A DNA stretch of 64,000 nucleotides from Priestia megaterium (GCF_009497655.1 NZ_CP023317.1:3625501-3689500), one strand, 5' to 3'; counted from the first letter of the stretch, positions 8,779 to 17,170 are shown. Numbers and translations: made by a program. Notes: a model not told the origin generated them from the sequence alone.

Positions 8779-9597
8779 ATGAGTGTACCCAACAAATTAC
8801 GCGACAACGCAATGGTGATGTTAAAAGAGACAAGCCGAACATTTTTTATTCCAATTAGCCACTTGCCGGCAGAATTGCAAGATGCAGTAGGATCTGCTTA
8901 CTTATGTATGAGGGCAATTGATGAAATTGAAGATCACCCTGAGCTAGAAGCCGGTGTAAAAAGCCGCTTGCTTTACGCCATTAGTGACCTGTTAAAAAAG
9001 TCTTTTAACGAAGACGACTACATGGCATTAGTAGGTCCTTATCAAGCTGATTTACCTGACGTAACGCTTCAGCTCGGCAACTGGATTGCGCTTTGTCCGA
9101 CTGGAGTTGCAGATCAAGTATTAGATGCAACTTCTATTATGGCCAAAGGAATGGCCGATTGGGTAGAAAAAGACTGGCATATTCAAAATGAAGCGGATTT
9201 AGATGACTATACGTTCTATGTAGCTGGTCTAGTAGGCGTGATGCTTAACGACATTTGGAAATGGTATGACGGCACGGATACAGACAAAGAATTAGCCATT
9301 GCATTTGGACGCGGCTTGCAGTCTGTAAATATTCTGCGCAATACCTCGGAAGATTCAGAGCGTGGAGTCAGCTTCTTCCCTAACAACTGGAGCAGAGAAG
9401 ATATGTTTGCCTATGCTCGCCGCAATCTGTCACTAGGAAAGAAATATTTAGAAGATGTCAAATCGCTTCCGATTCTTCATTTCTGTAAAATTCCGTTAGC
9501 GCTTGCCGATGGAACGTTAAACGCCTTAATGAAAGGAAAAGAAAAAATGACGCGTGACGATGTAAATAAAACGGTAAGTGAAGTTGTGGATATGTAA
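8779..9597 (+). CDS. Squalene/phytoene synthase family protein, 272 aa
   Basis: Trans-isoprenyl-diphosphate synthase (head-to-head) fold. The first Asp-rich motif is YLCMRAIDEIED (D48, D52), and YTFYVAGLVG (145-153) is very like the squalene synthase motif HYVAGLVG. The third region is LQSVNILRNTSEDSERGVSFFP, where the first Asp of the second DxxxD motif is Asn188 (NTSED). It most resembles farnesyl-diphosphate condensing enzymes rather than YisP. AAGGAG lies 10 bases before the ATG. It is monocistronic; no cyclase or other terpenoid gene is adjacent. The product (squalene or another C30 compound) is inferred. Confidence 0.8.
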   Translation: MSVPNKLRDNAMVMLKETSRTFFIPISHLPAELQDAVGSAYLCMRAIDEIEDHPELEAGVKSRLLYAISDLLKKSFNEDDYMALVGPYQADLPDVTLQLGNWIALCPTGVADQVLDATSIMAKGMADWVEKDWHIQNEADLDDYTFYVAGLVGVMLNDIWKWYDGTDTDKELAIAFGRGLQSVNILRNTSEDSERGVSFFPNNWSREDMFAYARRNLSLGKKYLEDVKSLPILHFCKIPLALADGTLNALMKGKEKMTRDDVNKTVSEVVDM

Positions 9598-9602
9598 AAG
9601 CA

Positions 9603-9634
9603 AAAGCACGGAGCCCATTGGTTCCGTGCTTTTT
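9603..9634. terminator. Bidirectional terminator
   Basis: Stem AAAGCACGGA/TCCGTGCTTT (9603-9612/9623-9632) with a 10-base loop and T-runs on both sides, between the convergent squalene-synthase-type and FUSC genes. Confidence 0.85.
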
Positions 9635-11582
9635 ATATTTCTACCTGCAGACTTTCATATAAAGCAGTGATTTCCCCTTGAATAATGGGGTAGCGTTTCA
9701 GGGTCGGAACACTTGAAAGCTTTGGCGCTCGCTTTTGCTCTGCTGCTGCGGCTAGCTGAGCAAACGTTTCTTGAAGCTCTCGCTTTTCCGTTTCTGACAG
9801 CTCATATCCTTCATACGACGCAAGAAGCATATAACCTAACTGCTGCGTAGCGACAACTGCCGGCCACAGTCCTTCAAGCTTGACGGCCGTTTTAGAATAT
9901 TCTCCAATCACATTATCATAAAGCGCCCGAAGATTAACTAGTTCCCCTTGAAGCTTATTTCTTTCTTGTTTAATTCTTTCTTCATCTTGTTCAGTGCTTA
10001 GCATTTCTAAAAATTGTCCTTCTTTTCGAATGACATCTCCAAGTAAATACGGCAGACGAAGCGAAGAAGCTCGTTTAAAAACTAATACCGTACCGACCAC
10101 TCCAATAACAGAACCAATAACAATATCAATCACCCGAGCGGACGTAAAATAGCTAATCGCTTTGTCCGGATGACCGCTTTCAGCAATTAAAAGAGCATTC
10201 GGTGTGATAAAAAGCGTACCGAGCGCGTAGTTTTTAACAATCACAATTTCAATCGTTGACTGAAGCACAAAGACAATGAGCGCAATGACAATTCCCGTTG
10301 GTTCAAGCATGAGAATCCCGGTTCCAATTAAAATACCTAAAATGGTTCCGACAGAGCGTTGAATACCTCGCTGAACCGTTGCACGAACGGTTGCCCCAAG
10401 CATCACTCCTGCACACGTGAGAGGAATCCAGTAAGACCTTGGAATGTCTGTCGTGTAGGCAACAGCTGCGGCGATAATCATAATAATTCCGTAGCGCAAA
10501 GCGTTTTTAAGTACATACGAACGTTTGTGAAAAGCAGCTTTTAACCGTGCTTTTACGCTGCCTTGTGAAAATTGAATATACTCCGTTTCTTTTAATTCCT
10601 TCATTTGAAGAACGTCGTTTACATCTAGTAATAATGTGCGCAGCTCTTCTTTGATGGACAGCTCTTCAATTTCTTCTCGCACGTCTCGAATTTTTTTATG
10701 TTTTTTTAACGTGGCCATTTCGGATGCGAACGTTTCAATTACCGCTTGTGCTTTTTTCGAAACAGCCGGATTAAAATCATTCGCAGCGGCCATCACAAAA
10801 ATAAACAGCCCTTCAGCTTTTTGGTTTAATAAAAACAGCCGGTGAGAAAACGATGATTTTTTTCGATTAATTTTCGCTTGCTTCATCGCTGTTTCCGCTG
10901 CCCGAAGCTCTACAACCGTTTTGTGCTGCTCAGCGTGAAACGATTCCGTGCCAAGTGATCCAACAAATGAAGCTAGCTGCCTATAAGCTTTCGCCACAGC
11001 GGCCGTTTCAGGCCCTCGCGGATTAATAAGCCAGCCACTCATGCTAATACACCAAGATAGTGCTCCTCCTAAAAAAACGAGGCCTGCATGCAAAAAAACT
11101 GCCTGTAAATTCGGAGCTGGAATGCTTGTACTCACTGCAAATGAAAGGACAAAAAACATCGCGGAAGGTCCCGGAATTTTTAAAGCTCCGAAGATATAAA
11201 CCGATACGGCTCCAATCACACCAAATAAAATAGTTTTCATCCACTCCACGTCAGCAAATAAAGAGCCGAGTGTAAAGCACAGCGTAACGCCAAGCAAAGC
11301 TAAAAATAACTTAACGGCACGCTGCGCGTAAGGTTCATCTTTTGTATACAAATATGTAAAGCCGCCAATACTTGCAATGAGTCCGTACTGCAAATGACCA
11401 AACAAAATGCCTATTAAAATCGGCAAACTTGAAGACAAGCCCGAGCTGATTCCTCTTACCCACGGAGAAGAAGCGTGGTTAAAGCGAAAAGCAGCTTTGA
11501 TTCCCGGCGCTTTTGGAGAAGCTTCAATTTTATGATGAATTTCCGTATGGTTATATGTTGGTGACTTTTTGTCATCATTCAC
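9633..11582 (-). CDS. FUSC-family (fusaric acid/aromatic acid exporter-like) membrane protein, 649 aa
   Basis: Two blocks of about five hydrophobic helices, each followed by a cytoplasmic helical segment, the arrangement of FUSC/YccS-type proteins. The second block (SYWIPLTCAGVMLGATVRATVQR...) carries the recognisable FUSC signature. I chose a GTG start at 11582 (VNDDKKSP) because GGAGG lies 8 bases upstream. The ATG eight codons further upstream has no site. The substrate is unknown; relatives export aromatic acids. It is separated from the upstream CstR-type gene by two terminators, so it is probably transcribed alone. Confidence 0.8.
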   Translation of the reverse strand: MNDDKKSPTYNHTEIHHKIEASPKAPGIKAAFRFNHASSPWVRGISSGLSSSLPILIGILFGHLQYGLIASIGGFTYLYTKDEPYAQRAVKLFLALLGVTLCFTLGSLFADVEWMKTILFGVIGAVSVYIFGALKIPGPSAMFFVLSFAVSTSIPAPNLQAVFLHAGLVFLGGALSWCISMSGWLINPRGPETAAVAKAYRQLASFVGSLGTESFHAEQHKTVVELRAAETAMKQAKINRKKSSFSHRLFLLNQKAEGLFIFVMAAANDFNPAVSKKAQAVIETFASEMATLKKHKKIRDVREEIEELSIKEELRTLLLDVNDVLQMKELKETEYIQFSQGSVKARLKAAFHKRSYVLKNALRYGIIMIIAAAVAYTTDIPRSYWIPLTCAGVMLGATVRATVQRGIQRSVGTILGILIGTGILMLEPTGIVIALIVFVLQSTIEIVIVKNYALGTLFITPNALLIAESGHPDKAISYFTSARVIDIVIGSVIGVVGTVLVFKRASSLRLPYLLGDVIRKEGQFLEMLSTEQDEERIKQERNKLQGELVNLRALYDNVIGEYSKTAVKLEGLWPAVVATQQLGYMLLASYEGYELSETEKRELQETFAQLAAAAEQKRAPKLSSVPTLKRYPIIQGEITALYESLQVEI

Positions 11583-11640
11583 CTTGCCCTCCTCCTTTCT
11601 CTTCATATATCTTTCCTGTTCTTAAAACGAGATAAACCTA

Positions 11641-11682
11641 AAAAACCGCTGTTCCTATCCGTATTGTGTTTAGGAACAGCGC
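11641..11682 (-). terminator. Terminator upstream of FUSC gene
   Basis: Stem CGCTGTTCCTA/TAGGAACAGCG (11646-11656/11670-11680). On the minus strand it runs into GGTTTTTTAGG. It is the second of two terminators in tandem after the repressor gene. Confidence 0.75.
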
Positions 11683-11717
11683 TTTTTATCCTTTTAAGCA
11701 GCGTACAGAAAAAACAA

Positions 11718-11752
11718 AAAGCAGATGAAACGAATGTCTCATCTGCTTTTTA
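11718..11752 (-). terminator. Terminator of the CstR-type gene
   Basis: Stem AAAAAGCAGATGA/TCATCTGCTTTTT with the minus-strand TGA stop codon inside the first arm, followed by TTTTTGTTTTTTC. Confidence 0.85.
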
Positions 11753-12002
11753 CTAACAGCTCTACTGCTTCTTTTACTAAGTTTTCCGTGTTCTCGCCTT
11801 TTTCAATGCTTTCTCTTACGCATTGTTCAAGGTTTGTGCTGACAATAACACCCATCGTGCGATCAATTGCGCTTCTGGCTGCTGAGAGCTGTGTCACAAT
11901 GTCACGGCAGTCTTTTCCTTGTTCCATCATATTTAAGACGCCTTTTAACTGACCTTCAATACGTTTCAACCGATTTTTAACTTGCTTATCATATTCCATC
12001 AT
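11739..12002 (-). CDS. CsoR-family repressor of the CstR/YrkD persulfide-sensing type, 87 aa
   Basis: All-helical DUF156 repressor. The two conserved cysteines are present (GKDCRDIVTQ and NLEQCVRES), but the copper-ligand His of CsoR is replaced by Asn (STNLEQC), which is the C-N-C pattern of CstR-like persulfide sensors. Overall wording (YDKQVKNRLKRIEGQLKGV, VKEAVELLVKS) closely resembles S. aureus CstR. The start at 12002 follows GGAGG by 7 bases. A palindromic operator lies 77 bp upstream. No sulfur-transferase or sulfide-oxidation gene is adjacent, so only autoregulation can be inferred from this window. Confidence 0.82.
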   Translation of the reverse strand: MMEYDKQVKNRLKRIEGQLKGVLNMMEQGKDCRDIVTQLSAARSAIDRTMGVIVSTNLEQCVRESIEKGENTENLVKEAVELLVKSR

Positions 12003-12078
12003 ACTACTACCTCCGCTCATGCATGATTGCGTTTGTTGCTTTTAAGCTTACACAAGAAGTAAATGTACACACAACTTT

Positions 12079-12094
12079 ATACCTATTAGGGTAT
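12079..12094. promoter_or_regulatory. Candidate CstR-type operator
   Basis: ATACC-N6-GGTAT (ATACCTATTAGGGTAT), a near-perfect palindrome of the AT-flanked, GC-core form that CsoR/CstR repressors bind. It lies 77 bp upstream of the repressor start, where its own promoter should be. Confidence 0.65.
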
Positions 12095-12377
12095 GATGTC
12101 AAGTAAAGGAAGTTGACTCTTTTTTTTCACCTAGGACCCATAGACATACAATTAGACACTTCACACTCCATTTAAACTGAATCGTAAGTAAGGTACACAC
12201 CGTAAAGTATAACTCCTAGAATATTCTGAGGCCTTTTGAATCTTACAGATAAGACAAAATGATCATTTTTACATAATTGTTAATACTTGTTTACACCGTA
12301 TTTATTGTCCTGTAATCTAAACTTAGCAATCTGAGAGTATAGTTAAGCTGTAAAAACGACTACACTGGAGGTTTGAG
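12095..12377. promoter_or_regulatory. Upstream region of nucA-comJ with candidate ComK-like AT palindrome
   Basis: No gene is seen here. At 12256-12269 there is a perfect palindrome AAAATGATCATTTT. ComK half-sites are AAAA-N5-TTTT, and this has N6, so the match is imperfect. It is worth noting because nucA-comJ belongs to the ComK regulon in B. subtilis. A GGAGG ribosome site lies at 12367-12371. Confidence 0.35.
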
Positions 12378-12818
12378 ATGAGTACATACGGGAAAAAATT
12401 AATGGCAAGTCTATTCATTATCATTGCATGCGTTTTAGGGTTTATAGGACATGCGGCGTTTTTAGCTCCTGAAAAAACGGAAGCCGAAGTAAACTATGAT
12501 GCAACGCTTTATTTTCCACTGGACCGATATCCTGAAACGGGTGATCATATTCGCGACGCGATTGCCGCTGGTCACTCTTCCGTTTGCACAATTGATCGCG
12601 ACGGTGCTGAAGCGAATCGGGAAGAATCGCTGAAAGGATACCCAACAAAAACAGGATATGACCGCGACGAATGGCCAATGGCTATGTGCGAAGAAGGCGG
12701 AGCGGGAGCTGATATTCGCTATATTTCACCTTCTGATAACCGCGGAGCGGGCTCATGGGTTGGAAATCAATTAGAACAATACCCAGATGGTACACGCGTA
12801 CAATTTATCGTGCAATAA
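12378..12818 (+). CDS. nucA: NucA/NucB-family competence DNA-entry nuclease, 146 aa
   Basis: An N-terminal hydrophobic anchor ([17 protein letters not shown]) is followed by the NucA/NucB DNase domain: [15 protein letters not shown], the VCTIDRDGA block, the catalytic [16 protein letters not shown] motif, and [19 protein letters not shown] lies 6 bases before the ATG. The next gene encodes its inhibitor ComJ, so this is the competence-associated membrane nuclease NucA (ComI) rather than the secreted sporulation NucB. In B. subtilis NucA cuts incoming DNA at the cell surface and helps uptake. Confidence 0.9.
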   Translation: MSTYGKKLMASLFIIIACVLGFIGHAAFLAPEKTEAEVNYDATLYFPLDRYPETGDHIRDAIAAGHSSVCTIDRDGAEANREESLKGYPTKTGYDRDEWPMAMCEEGGAGADIRYISPSDNRGAGSWVGNQLEQYPDGTRVQFIVQ

Positions 12819-12853
12819 TAGCTGAACAAGCTTTACTTTGAAGAGGTGAAAAG

Positions 12854-13261
12854 ATGAAAACAAAATGGAAAGAACAAGAGCTAACGATGTCATATCATCA
12901 GTTTACGCTGTTTCAAAAAGGACAGCCAAAGCCCCATCACGACTGGAGTGATGAAGATATTCAAAAAGGATATGTCGCAGACGATAAAGCTATTTCATTT
13001 GAAGCCGTGTCGAACACAAAAGCCATTGTCGAAGTGTGGGTAAACGAAACTCCAGACGCATCAAAGGCTGAAAAGACCACTCGCCTTCCTTTTCACGTCG
13101 AAAGCGATGGGATTGAAATCAAAAGCGTCCTATCTGAAACTTTAAGCTATGATATTCCAAAAGGATATTATTACGTTACGTGCCTGACCATTCCTCTTCA
13201 AGAAAAAACAAACTCAGGCCTTTATTTAGTGAAGTATTTGCTGCATTTTGAAAGTCAATAA
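12854..13261 (+). CDS. comJ: ComJ (Nin) inhibitor of the competence nuclease, 135 aa
   Basis: The protein matches the ComJ pattern: an N-terminal WKEQELTMSYHQFTLFQK block, then WSDEDIQKGYVADDKAISFEA, and PFHVE/IPKGYYYVTC segments. It has no signal peptide, and in B. subtilis Nin binds and inhibits NucA. It is 35 bp downstream of nucA with AGAGGTG before the ATG, so it forms a two-gene operon. Keeping enzyme and inhibitor together makes this pair a small toxin/antitoxin-like unit. Confidence 0.88.
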   Translation: MKTKWKEQELTMSYHQFTLFQKGQPKPHHDWSDEDIQKGYVADDKAISFEAVSNTKAIVEVWVNETPDASKAEKTTRLPFHVESDGIEIKSVLSETLSYDIPKGYYYVTCLTIPLQEKTNSGLYLVKYLLHFESQ

Positions 13262-13315
13262 AAAAAGACGACCTACTGTAGACAGTTCAGGTAATATACA
13301 ACACTAATAACTCAT

Positions 13316-13351
13316 AAAAAGCTCAGAGCGATATATAGCTCTGAGCTTTTT
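13316..13351. terminator. Bidirectional terminator
   Basis: Stem GCTCAGAGC/GCTCTGAGC (13321-13329/13338-13346), 8-base loop, A-run before and T-run after. It serves comJ and the convergent CPBP gene. Confidence 0.88.
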
Positions 13352-13362
13352 GGTGCAAGATA

Positions 13363-14145
13363 CTAAAATATCCATCCGTTAAAGACCATGCCTAAATTAA
13401 TAATAAAATGAAAAACTACGGCTGGGTATATGCTTTTCGTCTTTAAAACGACAAATGCATAGAAAAGTCCACCAAAAGAAAAAAGTAAACTTGTTACCAC
13501 AGGAATTCCTATTGATATGTGCAAGAGACCAAATCCAATACTCGTAATAAAAACAGCGTAAAAAGTCGATAGATTACTTTTTAATTGAGATAACATGATC
13601 CCTCTCCAAAGCACCTCTTCTAAAATAGCGTTTATGATTGAGAATACTATACCGTATATGACGAATGATTTTGTATAGCTTATATCTTCAGCGAATAGTA
13701 AAGGTACAAAAATTGTAGCCGAACCAATTAGACCAAACAGTAAAAAATACGTTAGTTTAATTGAATGATGTGCCATCACTATACGTTTCTGCCAGTCTGG
13801 TAATGATGCAAAAAGAAATACCTTTTGCTTGGACAATAAAATTGAAAGCAATAGTCCACCTATGATAAACAAAAGTAAAACTCTGTTTACAATGATTTTC
13901 ATCTCTTTAGATAGATCCCATTCAATGAAATAATTGCTTCCTACTTGAAACATACATGTCCCTACTAAAAAGAATAGAAACAGAGAAACCGTTGAACGAT
14001 ATTTAAAGGTTAAAGCATAGATAAAAAGCAAGCCTATGATAGGCAACAGTCCCGCAGCAAATAACTTATAAGAAAAAAGAATAATACCCGAGAAAAATAA
14101 ACTTATTATAAAGATGAGTAATACATTTATTCGTAAATATTGGAT
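13363..14145 (-). CDS. CPBP-family intramembrane metalloprotease, apparently without a normal start codon
   Basis: Polytopic protein with the CPBP/Abi signature: EEVLWRG (Glu-Glu-x-x-x-Arg), a His in FGLLHISIG and a His in VVFHFIINLG. Relatives of this family are prenyl proteases or bacteriocin self-immunity factors. The frame is open upstream to a TGA at 14163-14161, and the added residues (QYLRINVLLIFIISLFF) form a natural first membrane helix. A strong AAGGAGGAG lies just inside, but the codon 6 bases after it is ATC (14145-14143). The only standard start, TTG at 14046, has no clear site and would remove that helix. The start is therefore uncertain. Confidence 0.7.
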   Translation of the reverse strand: MQYLRINVLLIFIISLFFSGIILFSYKLFAAGLLPIIGLLFIYALTFKYRSTVSLFLFFLVGTCMFQVGSNYFIEWDLSKEMKIIVNRVLLLFIIGGLLLSILLSKQKVFLFASLPDWQKRIVMAHHSIKLTYFLLFGLIGSATIFVPLLFAEDISYTKSFVIYGIVFSIINAILEEVLWRGIMLSQLKSNLSTFYAVFITSIGFGLLHISIGIPVVTSLLFSFGGLFYAFVVLKTKSIYPAVVFHFIINLGMVFNGWIF

Positions 14146-14255
14146 ATAAAACTCCTCCTTTCACTGTCCTTCTGATTCGCTTTATGGTAGTTGGACTTTA
14201 ACCAAAGAAATTTTATTCAAGCAATGTAAATAAACTGAATCCATCCATAAAAATA

Positions 14256-14298
14256 AAAAATCGAGGGTAAAACCTTTGCGATTTCACTCTCGATTTTT
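14256..14298 (-). terminator. Terminator of helD
   Basis: A long imperfect stem (AAAAATCGAGAGTGAAA... with ...TTTTACCCTCGATTTTT on the minus strand) followed by TTATTTTTA, about 45 bp after the helD stop. Confidence 0.75.
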
Positions 14299-14341
14299 CG
14301 TACTACTATTTCAGACACTCAAGACACTGACCGTTCTCTGT

Positions 14342-16660
14342 TTATTTACCGTGGTATTCATAAGTTTCTTTATTTGATATAAACGGGCTAATTTCACCAA
14401 GTGAGAACAGGTGGAGCTCATGCATCGCTCTTGTGCATGCTGTATAAAATAAATTTCTCTCATATTCATCCTGATAACATTCACTCGAGGCATTGTAAAT
14501 GATGACTGCATCAAACTCAATTCCTTTTGCTAAGTAGGCTGGCAGGACAAGCATGCCTTTTTCAAATGAACTTGTTTCTTTTGTCAGTAGCCTTGCAGAC
14601 ATCGAATCAGGCAGTGCTTGGAATGCTTCTCGGCTTTCTTCAGCAGTTTTGGCAATAACAGCAATTGTTTTATAGTTTTGCTGCTTCAATTCATTAATTT
14701 TGTGTATAATTGCCTCATGCAGATCTTTGACGTTACCTGCAGCCGTCACGGTCGGCTTCGCTCCGTCTCGATTAAACGGATCGATTAAATGGCCGTTTGC
14801 CACCATATCCCTTGAAAACTCGACAATTTGACGCGTTGATCGATAGCTTCTTGTAAGAGTCAGCGTTTCTGCTTCTTTCTCTTCGTACAGTTCGCTTGAA
14901 AGAATGGTCGGTGCGTTCAAGGCGTGCGCATAAATCGCTTGATTCAAGTCTCCAAGCAGCGTCATTCTAGCATGCGGAAACAGCTCTTTTAAAAACGCTA
15001 GCTGAAACGGTGAATAATCTTGTGCTTCATCAATAAACAAATAGCGAATGACAGGATTGGCTTTTCGCCCTTCAATTTGATCTTTTATATACAAGTAAGG
15101 CGTTACATCTTCATAAGACAGCTTCATGTTCATAACTCTTTCCACCGTGTTTTTAGCTGTTTCGTCCCACCCTTCTACGTGGGAAAAAAGGTGATGTCTT
15201 TCAAACAGCTGCATATAGATACGGCGAATATCGATAAATTTAAGCTGTTTGATGGCCTGCTTAATAAATTTCATTTTCTTAGCTACAACGGCTTTAGCTA
15301 AATACGCTTGTTCACGGTCAAAGTCATCAAATGAACTTTCCGTATAGCCTTCCTTTTTCTGCAGATGCTGATAGGCCTCGACATAATCTTCTTTTTCTAA
15401 AAGCTGAATTTCTTCTTGAACCCAATCTTTTTTACGTTCAAGTTTTTCAAGCTGGTTGATGAGCTTAAGCGCCCACTCGGCTACGAGCTGCATTCTGTTA
15501 GGAATGGAAATTCCCGTATCAAGCGAATAGAAATAAGATAACAAACGCCGAGCAGATAACACGATTTCGCCGCGAAACTTAATATTTTTAAAAATGATGT
15601 CTTTAGTAGACAGCTCTTCGATATACGCATCTACCTGCTTTTTAAATTCACGGCTTGCTTTGTAGCGGATTTCCTGCATTTTTTGTTTTTTTACCGCAGC
15701 ATCTTTTTCCGTTAATAAATATTCAATTTGAACGAACAAATCCTCCACGTCAAACTCGTTTCCTAACCGTCCGTCGGCATATTGCTGAAACGTTGTTTGT
15801 TTCATATTGTCTTCTCCAAGCTCCGGAAGAACAGTTGAGACGTAGCTGTTAAAAAGCGGATTTGGCGAAAACAGCATCATGTTTTCTGCAGTCAGCTGCT
15901 TTCGGTGATGATAGAGAAGATAAGCCACCCGCTGAAGAGCTGCAGACGTTTTACCGCTCCCTGCTACTCCTTGGACGATCAGCACTTTATTTTTTTCATT
16001 TCGAATAATTTGGTTTTGTTCTTTTTGAATGGTCGCTACAATACTTTTCATTTGACTGCTTGCGTTGTGTCCGAGCACTTCTTGAAGCAGCTCGTCTCGA
16101 ATGGTAATTCCTGTATCAAACATGCTTTTAATTACGCTATTTTCGATAATAAACTGACGCTTTAGCTTCATCTCGCCTTTTATCGCTTCACCTGGCGTTT
16201 CGTACTGCGCTTTTCCCGGTGAATAATCATAATAAAGACTCGAAATAGGCGCACGCCAATCATAAATTAAAAACTCTTCATCTTTTTGATCCATTAAAGA
16301 GCCCACGCCCACATAAATAGCTTCCGCTTCTTTTTCACCATTCTCTATAAAATCAAAACGTCCAAAATAAGGGGATTGCGTTAGCTTTTTTAATGTTTTT
16401 AATTGATCATACGCTTGTCTATGGGTAATTTCACGTTCAGCTAAAAGTTCTGCCTGCTGCTTAATGCTCGTAAATGTCTCAATCACGTCATCCGGCTCAT
16501 CCATATTAACCGTGACATCGTCCCAAAACGTGCTTCGCAAATCGACAATTTCGCCTTTTACGCTTCCTACGCTTTTGCCTATTTTTTCAGCTTTTTGGCT
16601 GATTTCTTCGACTACCCAATCAACTCGCTGCTGTTCTTCTGTTAAATTTTTATCTTTCAC
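14342..16660 (-). CDS. helD: HelD, RNA-polymerase-associated UvrD/Rep-like helicase, 772 aa
   Basis: Superfamily 1 ATPase. Walker A is GVAGSGKTSAALQR. Motif II is IDEAQDYSPFQ. Motif IV/V-like segments are LTRSYRSTRQIVEF and ILVLPAYLAKGIEFDAVI-like. The N-terminal coiled-coil part and the length match HelD (YvgS), which binds RNA polymerase, reaches into its channels and recycles stalled enzyme using ATP. The GTG start at 16660 has AAGGGG 9 bases upstream. The leader holds a long hairpin (16683-16713). It is transcribed alone. Similar short UvrD-like proteins exist, but the length and N-terminus favour HelD. Confidence 0.88.
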   Translation of the reverse strand: MKDKNLTEEQQRVDWVVEEISQKAEKIGKSVGSVKGEIVDLRSTFWDDVTVNMDEPDDVIETFTSIKQQAELLAEREITHRQAYDQLKTLKKLTQSPYFGRFDFIENGEKEAEAIYVGVGSLMDQKDEEFLIYDWRAPISSLYYDYSPGKAQYETPGEAIKGEMKLKRQFIIENSVIKSMFDTGITIRDELLQEVLGHNASSQMKSIVATIQKEQNQIIRNEKNKVLIVQGVAGSGKTSAALQRVAYLLYHHRKQLTAENMMLFSPNPLFNSYVSTVLPELGEDNMKQTTFQQYADGRLGNEFDVEDLFVQIEYLLTEKDAAVKKQKMQEIRYKASREFKKQVDAYIEELSTKDIIFKNIKFRGEIVLSARRLLSYFYSLDTGISIPNRMQLVAEWALKLINQLEKLERKKDWVQEEIQLLEKEDYVEAYQHLQKKEGYTESSFDDFDREQAYLAKAVVAKKMKFIKQAIKQLKFIDIRRIYMQLFERHHLFSHVEGWDETAKNTVERVMNMKLSYEDVTPYLYIKDQIEGRKANPVIRYLFIDEAQDYSPFQLAFLKELFPHARMTLLGDLNQAIYAHALNAPTILSSELYEEKEAETLTLTRSYRSTRQIVEFSRDMVANGHLIDPFNRDGAKPTVTAAGNVKDLHEAIIHKINELKQQNYKTIAVIAKTAEESREAFQALPDSMSARLLTKETSSFEKGMLVLPAYLAKGIEFDAVIIYNASSECYQDEYERNLFYTACTRAMHELHLFSLGEISPFISNKETYEYHGK

Positions 16661-16682
16661 TTATCCACACCCCTTACACACG

Positions 16683-16713
16683 TTACCCGATAACAAAACT
16701 TGTTACCGGGTAA
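16683..16713. repeat. 14-bp hairpin in the helD leader
   Basis: TTACCCGATAACAA / TTGTTACCGGGTAA pair with one mismatch and a 3-base loop. The hairpin lies 23 bp upstream of the helD start and has no T-run after it on the minus strand. Confidence 0.6.
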
Positions 16714-16840
16714 AAGCGATCATTGTTTATTTTTTCAGAGTCTACATACTTCCCTACTAAGTTCGTAAATCCCTGCTATGTAACCATATTATGTCTTAAT
16801 TTCCACCGTTAGTATACTGAAAAATAATGAGCTCCACAAC

Positions 16841-16870
16841 AAAAAGGGCTGAGAAAGTCTCAAGCCCCTT
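16841..16870 (-). terminator. Terminator of the 41-aa membrane ORF
   Basis: On the minus strand a GGGCTTGAGA/TCTCAGCCC stem (one bulge) is followed by TTTTTG. It lies about 35 bp after the micro-ORF stop. Confidence 0.7.
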
Positions 16871-16903
16871 ATCTTTATAAGTTGTTCCTCTACTTATTAG
16901 CTA

Positions 16904-17029
16904 TTACTGTTTCCAAAAAGTTAGCATATGAATGATGGCTGTCACCACTTCTACTCCTTGAAACGCCAGTAAACCTGCTGCTGCCGCTGTAAACAATCCG
17001 ACTACCGCTTCTTTAAAAATGAATGGCAT
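16904..17029 (-). CDS. Hydrophobic micro-protein, 41 aa
   Basis: ATG at 17029 with AAAGGAG 8 bases upstream and TAA at 16906-16904. The translation starts MPFIFKEAVVGLFTAAAAG, continues through a second hydrophobic stretch (EVVTAIIHMLTFW) and ends KQ. It therefore looks like a short membrane-active protein with one or two helices. A terminator follows at once, which supports a real transcription unit. No family is recognised. Bacteriocin-like, toxin-like or spore micro-protein are all possible, and none is shown. Confidence 0.6.
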   Translation of the reverse strand: MPFIFKEAVVGLFTAAAAGLLAFQGVEVVTAIIHMLTFWKQ

Positions 17030-17130
17030 TGATACCAGCTCCTTTGCTTATTTAAAATAAGTAGATTTGTTATCATTCTACTCCTTTTTTCAGAATTTTC
17101 AATACCATTTTGCCAATGAAATAAAATAAA

Positions 17131-17170
17131 AACGCTTTCACTTTATAGGAAATAAAGTGAAAGCGCTTTT
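17131..17170 (-). terminator. Terminator of the crotonase-like gene
   Basis: Perfect 14-bp stem CGCTTTCACTTTAT/ATAAAGTGAAAGCG (17133-17146/17152-17165) with a 5-base loop. On the minus strand it ends in GTTTTTATTTTATTT. It starts directly at the stop codon. Confidence 0.88.
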
